NCBI RefSeq assembly: GCF_900607225.1
Contig: NZ_LR027842.1
Coordinates: 1,330,865 to 1,394,864, forward strand
Source of the DNA: [Pseudopropionibacterium] massiliense
GTDB lineage: Bacteria; Actinomycetota; Actinomycetes; Propionibacteriales; Propionibacteriaceae
Direction of reading: 5' to 3'
Length of the DNA stretch: 64,000 nt
Program-made: the position numbers and the translations under genes
Shown: piece by piece, positions 8,767-17,601 of the stretch
Layout: every line of letters begins with the position of its first letter
How positions within the stretch are numbered: the stretch's first letter is position 1
The notes under the pieces: generated by a model
Told to the model about the DNA's origin: nothing
What the model saw: only the letters and a program-made list of their open reading frames with translations
Database searches by the model: none

Positions 8767-9381
8767 ATGGAAGCCTTCTCCACCCACACCGGGATCGCCG
8801 TGCCGCTGCGGCGCAGCAACGTCGACACCGACCAGATCATTCCCGCCGTCTACCTCAAGCGCATCACCCGGACCGGTTTCGAGGACGGGCTGTTCGCAGG
8901 CTGGCGCAGCGACCCCGATTTCGTGCTGAACCGCGAACCCTTCACGCACGGGACCATCCTGGTTCCCGGACCCGACTTCGGGACCGGTTCGTCACGGGAA
9001 CACGCCGTCTGGGCTCTGCAGAACTACGGCTTCAAGGTGATCGTGGGAACCCGGTTCGGGGACATCTTCCGTTCCAACTCGGGCAAGGCAGGACTGCTCG
9101 TCGCCCTCATTACGGAGGAGGAGCGGGACCGGCTCTGGGCCGCCATCGAGGCGGCCCCCGAAGAACCGATGACGGTGGACCTGTCGGCGCAGACCATGAC
9201 CCGCGGGGATCTCGTGATCGGGTTCGAGGTCGACGAGTACACCAAGCACCGCCTGCTGAACGGTCTGGACGACATCTCCATGACCCTGCAGCACGACGAC
9301 GAGATCGAGGCGTACGAGGCGACCCGTCCCGGATTCAAACCGAGGACCCTGCCCGTGCGGACCGCGGACACCGTTTCCTGA
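8767..9381 (+). CDS. leuD: 3-isopropylmalate dehydratase small subunit
   Basis: 204-residue small (swivelling) subunit that completes isopropylmalate isomerase with LeuC. Recognised by [16 protein letters not shown] near the N-terminus and the [18 protein letters not shown] block. Its length is normal for the family. It sits 3 bp after leuC in the same operon. Confidence 0.97.
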   Translation: MEAFSTHTGIAVPLRRSNVDTDQIIPAVYLKRITRTGFEDGLFAGWRSDPDFVLNREPFTHGTILVPGPDFGTGSSREHAVWALQNYGFKVIVGTRFGDIFRSNSGKAGLLVALITEEERDRLWAAIEAAPEEPMTVDLSAQTMTRGDLVIGFEVDEYTKHRLLNGLDDISMTLQHDDEIEAYEATRPGFKPRTLPVRTADTVS

Positions 9382-9429
9382 GGACCGCCGCTCGGTCAGG
9401 CGGCGAATCCGCCGGTATTCTCCTGCTCC

Positions 9430-10206
9430 GTGGAAGTCGAAAAATGCCCCTGGCAACGTTCTCTGCGTGAGGCGAACCATGAACCGGCGCCCCGCGCCTA
9501 TCGTTTCCTGGCGCGGCTGGTCCATTTGGTCTTGGGCGGTCTGGTCAGGCGAACCTGGCGGGGACAGGGCAACCTCCCGTCCGGCGGGGTGCTGGTGGTC
9601 TCCAATCACCTGTCGAACTTCGACGTCCCCACGACCGGCGAGTTCCTCATCTGGTCCGGGCGCTGGCCCCGCTACCTGGGCAAGTCGGAGATCTGGAAGG
9701 TGCCGGTCGTCGGCTGGTTCGCGCGCGAGTGCCGCCAGATCCCCGTCGTACGTCACTCCGAACGGGCCAAGGACTCGCTCGTGCACGCCCGCGAGGCCCT
9801 GGAAGCGGGGGAGTGCGTCGCGATCTTCCCTGAGGGCACCATCACGGCCGATCCCGATGGCTGGCCCATGACCGGGCGCCCGGGCGCCGCCCGCCTGGCG
9901 CTCATGACCGGGGTGCCGGTGATCCCGGTCTGCCAGGTAGGAACCGATGCCCTCCTGGGCCGGAAGAAACTCGAGTTCCACCGGCTGTTCTCCCTGCGCA
10001 GGCGCCCCGTGAAGGTGCAGGCGGGGCCACCCGTCGACCTCAGCGCATTCCCCGTGGGGGAGGAGCCCGCGCGGGAGGACGTGGAACGGGCCGGCGTCGC
10101 GATCATGGACGCGATCACCGCGGTGGTCGCCGAGCTTCGGGGCGAACCTGCCCCCGAGGGGCGCTGGGACATGCGGGTCGGGGCCCGCGTGCCCCAGCGG
10201 GGCTGA
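9430..10206 (+). CDS. 1-acyl-sn-glycerol-3-phosphate acyltransferase family protein
   Basis: 258-residue PlsC-type acyltransferase, expected to transfer an acyl chain to lysophosphatidic acid in phospholipid synthesis. The family motifs are the catalytic NHLSNFD (NHx4D class), the FPEGTIT motif and the later GVPVIPVCQ block. It starts at GTG 9430. A TATTCT element at 9416-9421 lies 8 nt upstream and there is no Shine-Dalgarno, so the transcript may be leaderless. The acyl acceptor is not certain, because actinobacterial genomes carry several paralogues. Confidence 0.85.
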   Translation: MEVEKCPWQRSLREANHEPAPRAYRFLARLVHLVLGGLVRRTWRGQGNLPSGGVLVVSNHLSNFDVPTTGEFLIWSGRWPRYLGKSEIWKVPVVGWFARECRQIPVVRHSERAKDSLVHAREALEAGECVAIFPEGTITADPDGWPMTGRPGAARLALMTGVPVIPVCQVGTDALLGRKKLEFHRLFSLRRRPVKVQAGPPVDLSAFPVGEEPAREDVERAGVAIMDAITAVVAELRGEPAPEGRWDMRVGARVPQRG

Positions 10207-10209
10207 GCC

Positions 10210-11220
10210 TCACGCGGGATCGTTCATCAGGGCACGGGCCCGCTCCATCAGTTCCACGGTGGCGATGGTGGCGTCCAGCGGACGCAGCGGGGATTCGGTG
10301 AGCCCCGCCTCGATGCAGCGAGCCACCTCCACGGCCTCGTGGAAGAGGCCCTCGTGGTGGATGCGCGGCTCCTCCCAGGACAACACCCGGCCATCCCGGA
10401 ACCTCACCTCGACGGGGCCCGGGCGGTAGAACGGGCCGTCGAGCACCAGGGTCGCCTCGCTGCCCCCGATGACGGCAACACTCGGGGTGTCGGTCAGCAT
10501 CGAGGCGAGCACGCTCGCTTGGCGTCCCTCGCCGTCCTCCAGCAGGGCCATGAACTGCCCGACGGCGCCCGTTGCGTGTCGGGGACCGGCGGCTGAGACC
10601 ACCTCGACCCCGGGCAGGACCCAGTCGGCGAACATCAGTGGATAGATCCCGAGGTCGTTCATGGCCCCGCCGCCCTGGACCGGGTCCATGGCGCGGCGGT
10701 GATCCACCAGGTACTCACCCATGTCGACGGTGACGGCCTCGATCCGACCCAGCAGATCCGCCGCGAGCACCTGCCGGACCACGTCGAAGCGGGGCAGGGC
10801 CAGCGACCACACCGCCTCCATGCAGAACAGGCCCTTGTCGCGGGCCAGCTCGACCAGTTCCCGCGTGGCCGCGACGGTGGGGGTCATGGGTTTCTCGACG
10901 AGCACGTTCCGCCCGGCTTCCAGGGCGAGCCGGGCGTGGGATGCGTGGTCCAGGTGGCCCGTTGCGACGTAGACGACGTCCACGTCCTGGGCCACGAGGT
11001 CCTCGTAGGAGCCACAGGCCATCTCGATGCCGTGTCCTTCGGCGAACTCGCGTGCCCGTTCCGGGGAGCGGGAGCCGACGGCGACAATGCGCTGGGAGGT
11101 GTTCCGGGTCACCGTGGTGACGAACTGATCGGCGATCCATCCGGTTCCGATCACGCCCCAGCGAAGGGCGGGCACGGAGGCCGGGTCGGTGGTGCGGGGC
11201 TGGGGCAGGGAGTCAATCAT
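10210..11220 (-). CDS. Gfo/Idh/MocA family oxidoreductase
   Basis: 336-residue NAD(P)-dependent dehydrogenase. The N-terminal Rossmann fold begins WGVIGTGWIADQFV (GxGxxA). VYVATGHLDHASHARLALEAG and the downstream VEKPM are the conserved catalytic Lys-containing region of the family. The frame is open upstream to 11304, but homology begins a few residues after ATG 11220, so that start is chosen. The substrate is unknown; members act on sugars, inositol or trans-dihydrodiols. It converges on the acyltransferase gene with 3 bp between the stops. Confidence 0.85.
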   Translation of the reverse strand: MIDSLPQPRTTDPASVPALRWGVIGTGWIADQFVTTVTRNTSQRIVAVGSRSPERAREFAEGHGIEMACGSYEDLVAQDVDVVYVATGHLDHASHARLALEAGRNVLVEKPMTPTVAATRELVELARDKGLFCMEAVWSLALPRFDVVRQVLAADLLGRIEAVTVDMGEYLVDHRRAMDPVQGGGAMNDLGIYPLMFADWVLPGVEVVSAAGPRHATGAVGQFMALLEDGEGRQASVLASMLTDTPSVAVIGGSEATLVLDGPFYRPGPVEVRFRDGRVLSWEEPRIHHEGLFHEAVEVARCIEAGLTESPLRPLDATIATVELMERARALMNDPA

Positions 11221-11451
11221 CTGCGGTCCGTTCCGGGCAGCAATGCCCACATTGTCAGGACAAATTCTCCGGTTGATTCTATCCCGCGATACGCATCGGC
11301 TCACCGGTGACCCCGGGAGGTCACGTCAACAGGGCCGGCCGGTCAACGGACCAGGCCGCGTCGCCCTCCGGAAACGCACGCCTCCGGAATGATCCCCGCC
11401 GCCGACCGGGGCATCCCTGACGCACCGTATCGACGGACGATCTCCAAGAAA

Positions 11452-11511
11452 CCGCAAAAGCGGATCACAAACCTGACCTACGTCCGCCAAAGCGGATCAA
11501 ATCGTTAGAAT
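11452..11511 (+). promoter_or_regulatory. Duplicated palindromic operator and -10 element of the metal-type ABC operon
   Basis: Two copies of AAAGCGGATCA lie at 11457-11467 and 11489-11499, exactly 32 bp apart, about three helical turns. Each is the right arm of a palindrome: CCGC-AAAA-GCGG (11452-11463) and TCCGC-CAAA-GCGGA (11483-11496). A TAGAAT -10 hexamer follows at 11506-11511, 7 nt before the permease ATG, so the second palindrome covers the -35 and spacer region. The motif does not resemble DtxR/IdeR, Fur or Zur boxes that I know. The regulator is not identified. The rest of the 11221-11518 gap shows no gene. Confidence 0.6.
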
Positions 11512-11518
11512 CTCCCTG

Positions 11519-12538
11519 ATGTCAAAGGAGATGCCCAAGCGGCGAGTGGCGATGCTGCTGCTGTTACTGGTGGTGGCCAACCTGGCCGCCATGGTCGGTG
11601 TGTTCACGCTGGGACGTTTCCACACGGATCCCGCGACCCTGCTCGACTACCTGGGCTCCCGGCTGCTCGGCACCGAATGGACCGGGAACCCGGAGGTCGC
11701 GCACGTGATCTGGAACATCCGGTTCCCACGCATGATGGCTGCCCTGCTCGTGGGCGGTGCGCTCAGCGTCGCGGGGGCCGCCTACCAGAGCCTGTTCCGG
11801 AACCCGCTCGTCTCCCCCGACGTGCTGGGTGCATCGAGCGGGGCAGGGTTCGGGGCCGCGCTCGCGATCGTGCTGGGACTGGGGTCGGCCGGGCTCCAGG
11901 GGGTTGCCTTCATCTTCGGGCTGCTGGCCGTCCTCGGGGCGTGGAGCGTGTCCCGGATGACCCGCAGGGACCAGATGCTGGCCCTGGTTCTCGGGGGCAT
12001 CATCGTCAGCGCCCTGTTCTCCGCGGGGGTGTCGATCCTGAAATACCTGGCGGACCCGGACAGGGAACTGCCCGCCATCACCTTCTGGCTCATGGGAGGA
12101 CTGAACGGGGTGCGTCATGTGGACCTGCCCGCCCTGGTCGCTCCCATCCTCACGTGCGCCGTCGTGCTGTGGCTGCTCCGCTGGCAGCTCGATGCCGTGA
12201 CCTTCGGGGAGGAAACCGCGAAATCCCTCGGGACGAACGTGACCTGGCTCAGGGCCGGGGTGATCGTGTGCGCCACCGTCCTGACCGCCGTCTCCGTCTC
12301 CATCTCGGGAGTGATCGGCTGGGTCGGGCTCATCGTGCCGCATGTGACCCGGATGCTCTTCGGACCCCAGCACCGACTCCTGATCCCGGTTTCCTTCCTG
12401 CTGGGGTCCCTGTTCCTGATCGGGGTGGACACGATCAGCCGAACCCTGCTCGAGGCGGAGATCCCGCTGGGGATCCTGACCGCCCTGCTCGGTGCGCCGT
12501 TCCTGGCGTGGCTGTTGATGGGAAACAGGTCATGGTGA
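11519..12538 (+). CDS. FecCD-family ABC importer permease
   Basis: 339-residue integral membrane permease of the FecCD/BtuC family, with about ten hydrophobic helices. Diagnostic stretches are NIRFPRMMAALLVGGALSVA, QSLFRNPLVSPDVLGASSGA and the C-terminal ISRTLLEAEIPLGILTALLG. It forms the membrane channel for a periplasmic-type receptor that binds iron chelates, haem, cobalamin or another metal complex. The start ATG 11519 lies 7 nt after a TAGAAT -10 box and has no upstream Shine-Dalgarno, so a leaderless mRNA is likely. It is first in a four-gene operon with overlapping genes. Confidence 0.92.
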   Translation: MSKEMPKRRVAMLLLLLVVANLAAMVGVFTLGRFHTDPATLLDYLGSRLLGTEWTGNPEVAHVIWNIRFPRMMAALLVGGALSVAGAAYQSLFRNPLVSPDVLGASSGAGFGAALAIVLGLGSAGLQGVAFIFGLLAVLGAWSVSRMTRRDQMLALVLGGIIVSALFSAGVSILKYLADPDRELPAITFWLMGGLNGVRHVDLPALVAPILTCAVVLWLLRWQLDAVTFGEETAKSLGTNVTWLRAGVIVCATVLTAVSVSISGVIGWVGLIVPHVTRMLFGPQHRLLIPVSFLLGSLFLIGVDTISRTLLEAEIPLGILTALLGAPFLAWLLMGNRSW

Positions 12539-13335
12539 GCGCGCTGACGGTTCGCGGTCTCACCCACCGCTATCCCGGACGCGGAACCCCGGCCCTGGAT
12601 GATCTCGGGTTCGAGCTCCCGGAGAACCGGCTGGCCTTCGTGCTCGGCCCGAACGGGTCGGGGAAGTCGACCCTGTTCCGGATCCTGTTGAGGCTGCTGC
12701 GCGCCGACTCGGGCGAGGTCGAGGTCGGCGGGCGTCGTCTGGAGAGCTACGGTCCGGCGGCCCTGGCCGGGGTGATCAGCTACATCCCGCAGTCCAGCGA
12801 GGTGCCCTTCAATTTCTCCGGACGGCACACCGTGGTGCTGGGCCGGGTGGCCAGGCGGGGTTTGCGGGCCAGCCCCCGGGAGGCCGACTGGAAGGCGGCC
12901 ACTGAAGCCCTCGAAGCGGTCGGGATGGCGGGGTTCGAGGAACGCGGGATCCAGGAACTCAGCGGCGGCGAGAGGCAGCTGGTGTTGATTGCTCGTGCCC
13001 TCTGCCAGGGCGGGCGATTGCTCGTGTTGGACGAGCCCACCTCCGCCCTCGACGCCGGAAACCAGATCCGGGTGTTGAGGCGGCTCCGCCGGCTTGTGGA
13101 CAGCCAGGGCCTGACGGTGCTGCTCAGCTCCCACCAGCCCAACCACGCCTTCGAGTTCGCCGACGACGTCCTGCTCCTCAAGCAGGGGCGCGGCCCCGGG
13201 CTGAAACCCATCGCCGACCTGACCGGGGAGGACCTCAGCCACCTCTACGACCTTCCCATGAGGGTGGTTGACCTGACGGAAATGCCCGGGCTACGCCTCT
13301 GTGTGACCCGGCCCGAGACCAGAGGAGACCAATGA
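12532..13335 (+). CDS. FepC/BtuD-type ABC importer ATPase
   Basis: 267-residue ATPase partner of the FecCD permease. Walker A is GPNGSGKST, the signature LSGGERQLVLIARAL, and Walker B LLVLDEPTSALD, followed by SSHQPNHAFEFAD. It starts at ATG 12532, overlapping the permease stop by 7 bp; GTG 12535 is an alternative. The stop overlaps the next start by 4 bp. Overlaps throughout the operon indicate coupled translation of transporter parts. Confidence 0.92.
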   Translation: MVSALTVRGLTHRYPGRGTPALDDLGFELPENRLAFVLGPNGSGKSTLFRILLRLLRADSGEVEVGGRRLESYGPAALAGVISYIPQSSEVPFNFSGRHTVVLGRVARRGLRASPREADWKAATEALEAVGMAGFEERGIQELSGGERQLVLIARALCQGGRLLVLDEPTSALDAGNQIRVLRRLRRLVDSQGLTVLLSSHQPNHAFEFADDVLLLKQGRGPGLKPIADLTGEDLSHLYDLPMRVVDLTEMPGLRLCVTRPETRGDQ

Positions 13336-14081
13336 ACAATCCGTGGCAGCTCTACGACGACCTCATCGACCTGATCCCGCCCGGGGTGAAGGTGCGTGAG
13401 GCCCATATCGGCAACTGGGCCTGCGTCACATCCGACACCGGAACCGGGGTGGCGATGATCTACCGCGGCGGCCCCCGGGCCGGTTTCGCCGAACGCGACA
13501 TCGTCGGACGCGACCTCCGGGATGCCGCGTCCGCCGTGAAGTCCTGGGACCTGGAACTGGCCGCTCTCGGGGTGGCCGCCATCAACTCCTTCCTGACCAC
13601 GAAGGAACGGCTCGGCGCCCACCCCTTTGCGGGCGAGGACGAGAGATCCACCTTCGAACGTCACGCGGAAACCCGCCCGGACCTCAGGATCGCCACCATC
13701 GGTCATTTCGGTGACATCGAGAAATACGCCGAGGGCCGTGACCTCATCGTCCTGGAGCGGTCGCCCTCGGGAAGCGATCTCCCGGATCCCGCGGCCGAGT
13801 ACCTGCTGGCCGACCGCGAACTCGTCTTCATCACGGGCTCCGCCCTCACCAACAAAACCCTGCCCCGGCTGCTCGAGCTGTGCAGCGGGGCCAAGGTGAT
13901 CCTCGTCGGTCCGAGCGCGCCCTTCGCACCCGAGGTGCTGCCCGCCTGCGTCGCTGAGATCGGGGGATCGTTGGTGATCGATCCCGATCACGTCCGACGG
14001 GCCATCGGCCTCGGAGGCGGGATGGCGGAGGCCCGCCAAGGACTCCGCATGTTCAACCACATCATCAGGAGGAACCCATGA
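13332..14081 (+). CDS. DUF4213/DUF364 domain protein (putative heavy-metal chelation)
   Basis: 249-residue cytoplasmic protein with an N-terminal DUF4213 region (about 5-90; WQLYDDLIDLIPPGVKVREA) and a C-terminal DUF364 region (about 110-245; IGHFGDIEKYAEG, ITGSALTNKTLPRLLELC). Structures of this family led to its description as a putative heavy-metal chelation fold, but no reaction is established. It is embedded between the ATPase and the receptor of a FecCD-type importer with 4-bp overlaps on both sides, so it must act with that uptake system, perhaps as a cytoplasmic acceptor, metal-releasing enzyme or scaffold. That role is inference. Confidence 0.8.
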   Translation: MNNPWQLYDDLIDLIPPGVKVREAHIGNWACVTSDTGTGVAMIYRGGPRAGFAERDIVGRDLRDAASAVKSWDLELAALGVAAINSFLTTKERLGAHPFAGEDERSTFERHAETRPDLRIATIGHFGDIEKYAEGRDLIVLERSPSGSDLPDPAAEYLLADRELVFITGSALTNKTLPRLLELCSGAKVILVGPSAPFAPEVLPACVAEIGGSLVIDPDHVRRAIGLGGGMAEARQGLRMFNHIIRRNP

Positions 14082-15178
14082 AAACGCAGTGGAAACCGTT
14101 GTTCGCGGGGCTGGTCGCCCTGGCCACGCTCCTGACGGGCTGCTCGTCGGCCCCCGCGCAGACGACCGGGTCCCAGACTCCCGCGGTCTCCGCATCAGGA
14201 GGCCCGCTCAGTTTCAAGGACATGGGCGGGCGTGACACCGAGCTGGCGGCCCCGGCGAAACTGGCCTTCGGGGCGGGCCCTCCCGCCACCGTCATGATCT
14301 ACACCTTCGGGGCGGACAAACTCGCCGGCTGGAACACCAAGGTGACCGAGCAGGTTTCCCGGTACGTGACCCCGGAGGCCGCGGCGCTGCCGGTTCTCGG
14401 CAGGGCGAACGGCAAAGACGGCACGTTCAACGCCGAAACCCTGCTGGGTCACGGGGTCAACGTCATCCTCGACGCGGGCGAGGTCTCCACCGAGTACGCG
14501 AAGATCGACGACGATCTCGAGCAGCAGAGCGGGATCCAGGTGGTCCAGTTGTCGACGGAGCTCCAGAAACTGCCGGAGTCCTACCGGATGATGGGTCGCA
14601 TCTTCGGCGATGATGCGCGAGGCGAGCAGCTGGCTGGTTACATCGAGAGGATCAACGCTGAACTCGCGCGGGGATCGGCGGAAATCACCGACGAGCAGCG
14701 CGTCTCCGTCTACTACGCAACGGGCGATGCAGGCCTGAGCACCGCGGGGGGCAAGAACATCCACGCCCAGGTGATCGACGCCATCGGCGCCAGGAACGTC
14801 TACGGAACGGCCGATAAGGCCTCGGGCCGGGTCGACGTGAACGCCGAGCAGCTGCTCACCTGGGATCCCGACTGGATCATCGCCATGCCCGGGAAGGGCG
14901 GGACGGACCTGGCATCGAGTGACGCCTTCAAGCTCCTGCGGGCGGTTTCCCAGGGCAACGTGTTGATCTCCCCGCAGGCCCCTTGGGCCTGGATGGACGG
15001 CCCGCCCTCGGTGAACCAGGTGATCGGCGCGGTCTGGGCGGCGGAGGCCATCTACCCGGACGTCTACAACTTCGACCTGCCGAAGGAGGTGAAGGAGTTC
15101 TACTCGCTCTTCTACCACCACGAGCTGACCGATTCCGAGCTGAACGAGATCCTCGCCGGAGCCGGCCGCAGGAACTGA
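14078..15178 (+). CDS. Metal/chelate-binding lipoprotein receptor of ABC importer
   Basis: 366-residue class III substrate-binding protein. The N-terminal signal ends in a lipobox LLTGC, giving a membrane-anchored lipoprotein. The fold shows the long-helix receptor pattern of siderophore, haem and cobalamin receptors (TVMIYTFGADKLAGWNTKVT near the start; LLTWDPDWIIAMPG later). It is the last gene of the operon and delivers ligand to the FecCD permease. The ligand cannot be read from sequence; no cobalamin riboswitch or iron box precedes the operon. Confidence 0.88.
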   Translation: MKTQWKPLFAGLVALATLLTGCSSAPAQTTGSQTPAVSASGGPLSFKDMGGRDTELAAPAKLAFGAGPPATVMIYTFGADKLAGWNTKVTEQVSRYVTPEAAALPVLGRANGKDGTFNAETLLGHGVNVILDAGEVSTEYAKIDDDLEQQSGIQVVQLSTELQKLPESYRMMGRIFGDDARGEQLAGYIERINAELARGSAEITDEQRVSVYYATGDAGLSTAGGKNIHAQVIDAIGARNVYGTADKASGRVDVNAEQLLTWDPDWIIAMPGKGGTDLASSDAFKLLRAVSQGNVLISPQAPWAWMDGPPSVNQVIGAVWAAEAIYPDVYNFDLPKEVKEFYSLFYHHELTDSELNEILAGAGRRN

Positions 15179-15235
15179 TCCGTCCGGGCCATGTGGCAAG
15201 TAGGATGAACCGGCAATCGAGCTCAGGAGGCCCCA

Positions 15236-16348
15236 GTGTCGGAACGAACCAAGATCGCCCTGGTTTTCGGTGGAAAATCGTCGGAGCACGGCATCTCCTG
15301 CCTGACGGCGGTCAGTGTGCTCGGAGCCATCGACCGGGAACGGTTTGACGTCGTCGCCGTAGGCATCTCGAAGAGCGGCCGGTGGTCCCGGATGTCGTTG
15401 GAGGAGGTCGCGGACCTCCACATCACCGAGGACGCCACGCCGGAGGTTCCGGAACCGGAACACGACGCGGTCTGGCTGGTCGGTGAACACGGTGGCCAGG
15501 TCGCGACCCGGGTCGGCGACCAGTTGGTGGACGTCCAGGAAGTGGATGTTGTCTTCGCCCCGCTGCACGGCCCCTACGGCGAGGACGGCACCATCCAGGG
15601 GATGTTCGAGATGATGGGTATCCGCTATGTCGGGCCGGGGGTGCTGGCCTCCGCGGTGGGCATGGACAAACACTTCATGAAACTGGCTTTCGAGGCGGCG
15701 GGGCTCCCGGTAGGTCCCTACGTCGTCGCCTCGGAGCGCCGGTTGCGCCTCGAACGGGAGGCCGTGCTGGCCGAGGTGGCCGGGCTCAGTTTCCCGGTGT
15801 TCGTCAAACCCGCGAGGGGAGGCTCCTCCATCGGAATCACCCGGGTCACCGATCCGTCCGGGCTGGAGGCCGCCATAGCGGAGGCGCAGCGCCACGATCC
15901 CAAGGTGATCTTCGAGCAGGGATTCGTCGGAACCCGGGAACTGGAGGTGGCGGTGCTGGGCGATCCCGGATCCCCCGAGGGATGCCGGGCCTCGGTGGTC
16001 GGTGAGATCCGGGTCCAGGACGGGGACGGTTTCTACGACTTCGCCACCAAGTACCTGGACGATGACGGGGCCGCCCTCGACGCCCCGGCCAGGACCACCC
16101 CGGAGCTGGCCGCCAGGCTCCGGGAACTGGCCTGCCGGGCATTCAACGCGCTCGACGCCGAAGGGCTCGTGCGCGCCGACTTCTTCGCCACCGAGAACCA
16201 GGCGTGGATCAACGAGGTGAACACCATGCCCGGATTCACCCGGATCTCGATGTACCCGGCCCTGTGGCAGGCATCCGGGATTCCGTATCCCGAGCTGGTC
16301 ACCAAGCTCATCGAACTCGCCCTCGAACGCCCGGTGGGGTTGCGTTGA
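15236..16348 (+). CDS. ddl: D-alanine--D-alanine ligase
   Basis: 370-residue ATP-grasp ligase that makes the D-Ala-D-Ala dipeptide for peptidoglycan. N-terminal GGKSSEHGISCLTA, the ATP-grasp KPARGGSSIGITRV and the metal-binding EVNTMPGFTRISMYP are diagnostic. The GTG start at 15236 has an excellent Shine-Dalgarno (AGGAGG, 15225-15230). The stop overlaps the thiL start by 1 nt (TGATG). Confidence 0.96.
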   Translation: MSERTKIALVFGGKSSEHGISCLTAVSVLGAIDRERFDVVAVGISKSGRWSRMSLEEVADLHITEDATPEVPEPEHDAVWLVGEHGGQVATRVGDQLVDVQEVDVVFAPLHGPYGEDGTIQGMFEMMGIRYVGPGVLASAVGMDKHFMKLAFEAAGLPVGPYVVASERRLRLEREAVLAEVAGLSFPVFVKPARGGSSIGITRVTDPSGLEAAIAEAQRHDPKVIFEQGFVGTRELEVAVLGDPGSPEGCRASVVGEIRVQDGDGFYDFATKYLDDDGAALDAPARTTPELAARLRELACRAFNALDAEGLVRADFFATENQAWINEVNTMPGFTRISMYPALWQASGIPYPELVTKLIELALERPVGLR

Positions 16349-17271
16349 TGAGTGCCGAGTTCGAGATGATCGCCGAACTCACCGATGGTTTGGCATTCGG
16401 CCCCGATGTGCGGCTGGGCCCCGGCGACGACGCGGCAGTGCTGGTGCCGCGCGGCGACATCGTCATCACCACCGATGTGCTGATCGAGAACGTCCACTTC
16501 AAACGTTCCTGGTCGCCCGCCTTCCAGACCGGGAGGAAGGCGGTGGCGGTCAACGTCTCGGATGTCGAGGCCATGGGGGCCGAACCCTGCGCGGTGGTGA
16601 TCGGGCTGGCCTTCCCGAGAAACCTGGACCGGCGCTGGGTCAGCGACTTCCAGGAGGGGGTGGTCGAGGAGTGCTCCCGGGCCGGGGTCAGCCTCGTGGG
16701 GGGCGACCTGTCGTCGTCGGCGCACATCGCACTCGGGGTGACCGCGCTCGGGAACCTGTCCGGGCGTCCCGCGATCACCCGGGCAGGCGCGAGGGCCGGT
16801 GACCAGGTCGCGGTGTGCGGTCGGCTCGGCTGCTCGGCGGGTGGCCTGCTGGTCCTGCAGCGGGGATTCGGTTCCCCCAAGGATCTGGTCCTGGAACAGC
16901 AGTGCCCAACCGTTCCCTACGGGCAGGGAAAAGTGGCCGCGGAGGCCGGTGCCACCGCGATGATCGATGTCTCTGACGGCCTGCTGCAGGACCTCGGGCA
17001 CATCTGTGAGCTATCCGGGGTGGGCATCGACGTGAGGACCGGGGCACTGAAGATACACGACAGCTTGGCGCGCCTCGCGGCCGCCACGGGCAAGGATCCG
17101 CTGGGCTTTGTTCTCGCCGGTGGTGAGGACCACGCCCTCGCGGCGACCTTCCCGGCGGAGGTGGAACTCCCGCAGGGCTGGCTGCGAATCGGCACGGTGA
17201 CCTCAGGTGCGGAAGTGATTGTGGACGGCATGCCGTGGACGGGTAGCGTCGGCTGGGATCACTTCGCATGA
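16348..17271 (+). CDS. thiL: Thiamine-monophosphate kinase
   Basis: 307-residue kinase that phosphorylates thiamine monophosphate to the active cofactor diphosphate. Recognised by RLGPGDDAAVLVPRGD, TTDVLIENVHF, NVSDVEAMGAEP and MIDVSDGLLQDLGH (metal and ATP binding). An in-frame extension upstream into ddl exists, but homology and the TGATG overlap place the start at 16348. ThiL following Ddl is a common actinobacterial arrangement. Confidence 0.95.
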   Translation: MSAEFEMIAELTDGLAFGPDVRLGPGDDAAVLVPRGDIVITTDVLIENVHFKRSWSPAFQTGRKAVAVNVSDVEAMGAEPCAVVIGLAFPRNLDRRWVSDFQEGVVEECSRAGVSLVGGDLSSSAHIALGVTALGNLSGRPAITRAGARAGDQVAVCGRLGCSAGGLLVLQRGFGSPKDLVLEQQCPTVPYGQGKVAAEAGATAMIDVSDGLLQDLGHICELSGVGIDVRTGALKIHDSLARLAAATGKDPLGFVLAGGEDHALAATFPAEVELPQGWLRIGTVTSGAEVIVDGMPWTGSVGWDHFA

Positions 17272-17282
17272 AAGGAAAACCA

Positions 17283-17495
17283 GTGAGAATCAGCGCCCGC
17301 AATCAGTTCAGGGGAACCGTCGTCTCCATCGATCGGGGGGCCGTCAACGGCATCGTCCAGATCGAGGTCGCGCCGGGACTGGTCATCAGCTCCTCGATCA
17401 CGAACGAGGCCATCCGGGACCTCGGCCTCGAGGTCGGCGGGGAAGCGGTTGCATTGATCAAGGCCTCCTCCGTGATGGTGGGTGTGCAGGACTGA
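17283..17495 (+). CDS. Molybdenum-pterin/molybdate-binding protein, single TOBE (Mop) domain
   Basis: 70-residue protein consisting of one TOBE/Mop domain (ISARNQFRGTVVSIDRGAVN; IVQIEVAPGLVISSSIT). Molbindins of this size assemble as oligomers and bind molybdate or tungstate in the cytoplasm. An ATG at 17268 overlaps the thiL stop, but GTG 17283 has a Shine-Dalgarno (AAGGA, 17272-17276) at a good distance and matches the usual family start (M-R-I-S-A-R-N), so it is preferred. No other molybdenum gene is nearby. It is probably co-transcribed with thiL. Confidence 0.85.
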   Translation: MRISARNQFRGTVVSIDRGAVNGIVQIEVAPGLVISSSITNEAIRDLGLEVGGEAVALIKASSVMVGVQD

Positions 17496-17601
17496 GGGGT
17501 TCCTCCCACCGAGGCCGGAGAAATCGCGTGCCAAACCCCGACCGGGCGGGTCACCGGAGCGGTTTTAGCATCTGATCCGCTCTCTGGACTAGGTTGGAAT
17601 C

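Noticed and set aside
11221-11518. Cobalamin riboswitch or DtxR/Fur iron box upstream of the FecCD operon
   Set aside because: No B12 box and no 19-bp iron-box palindrome can be seen; the repeated palindrome has a different sequence.
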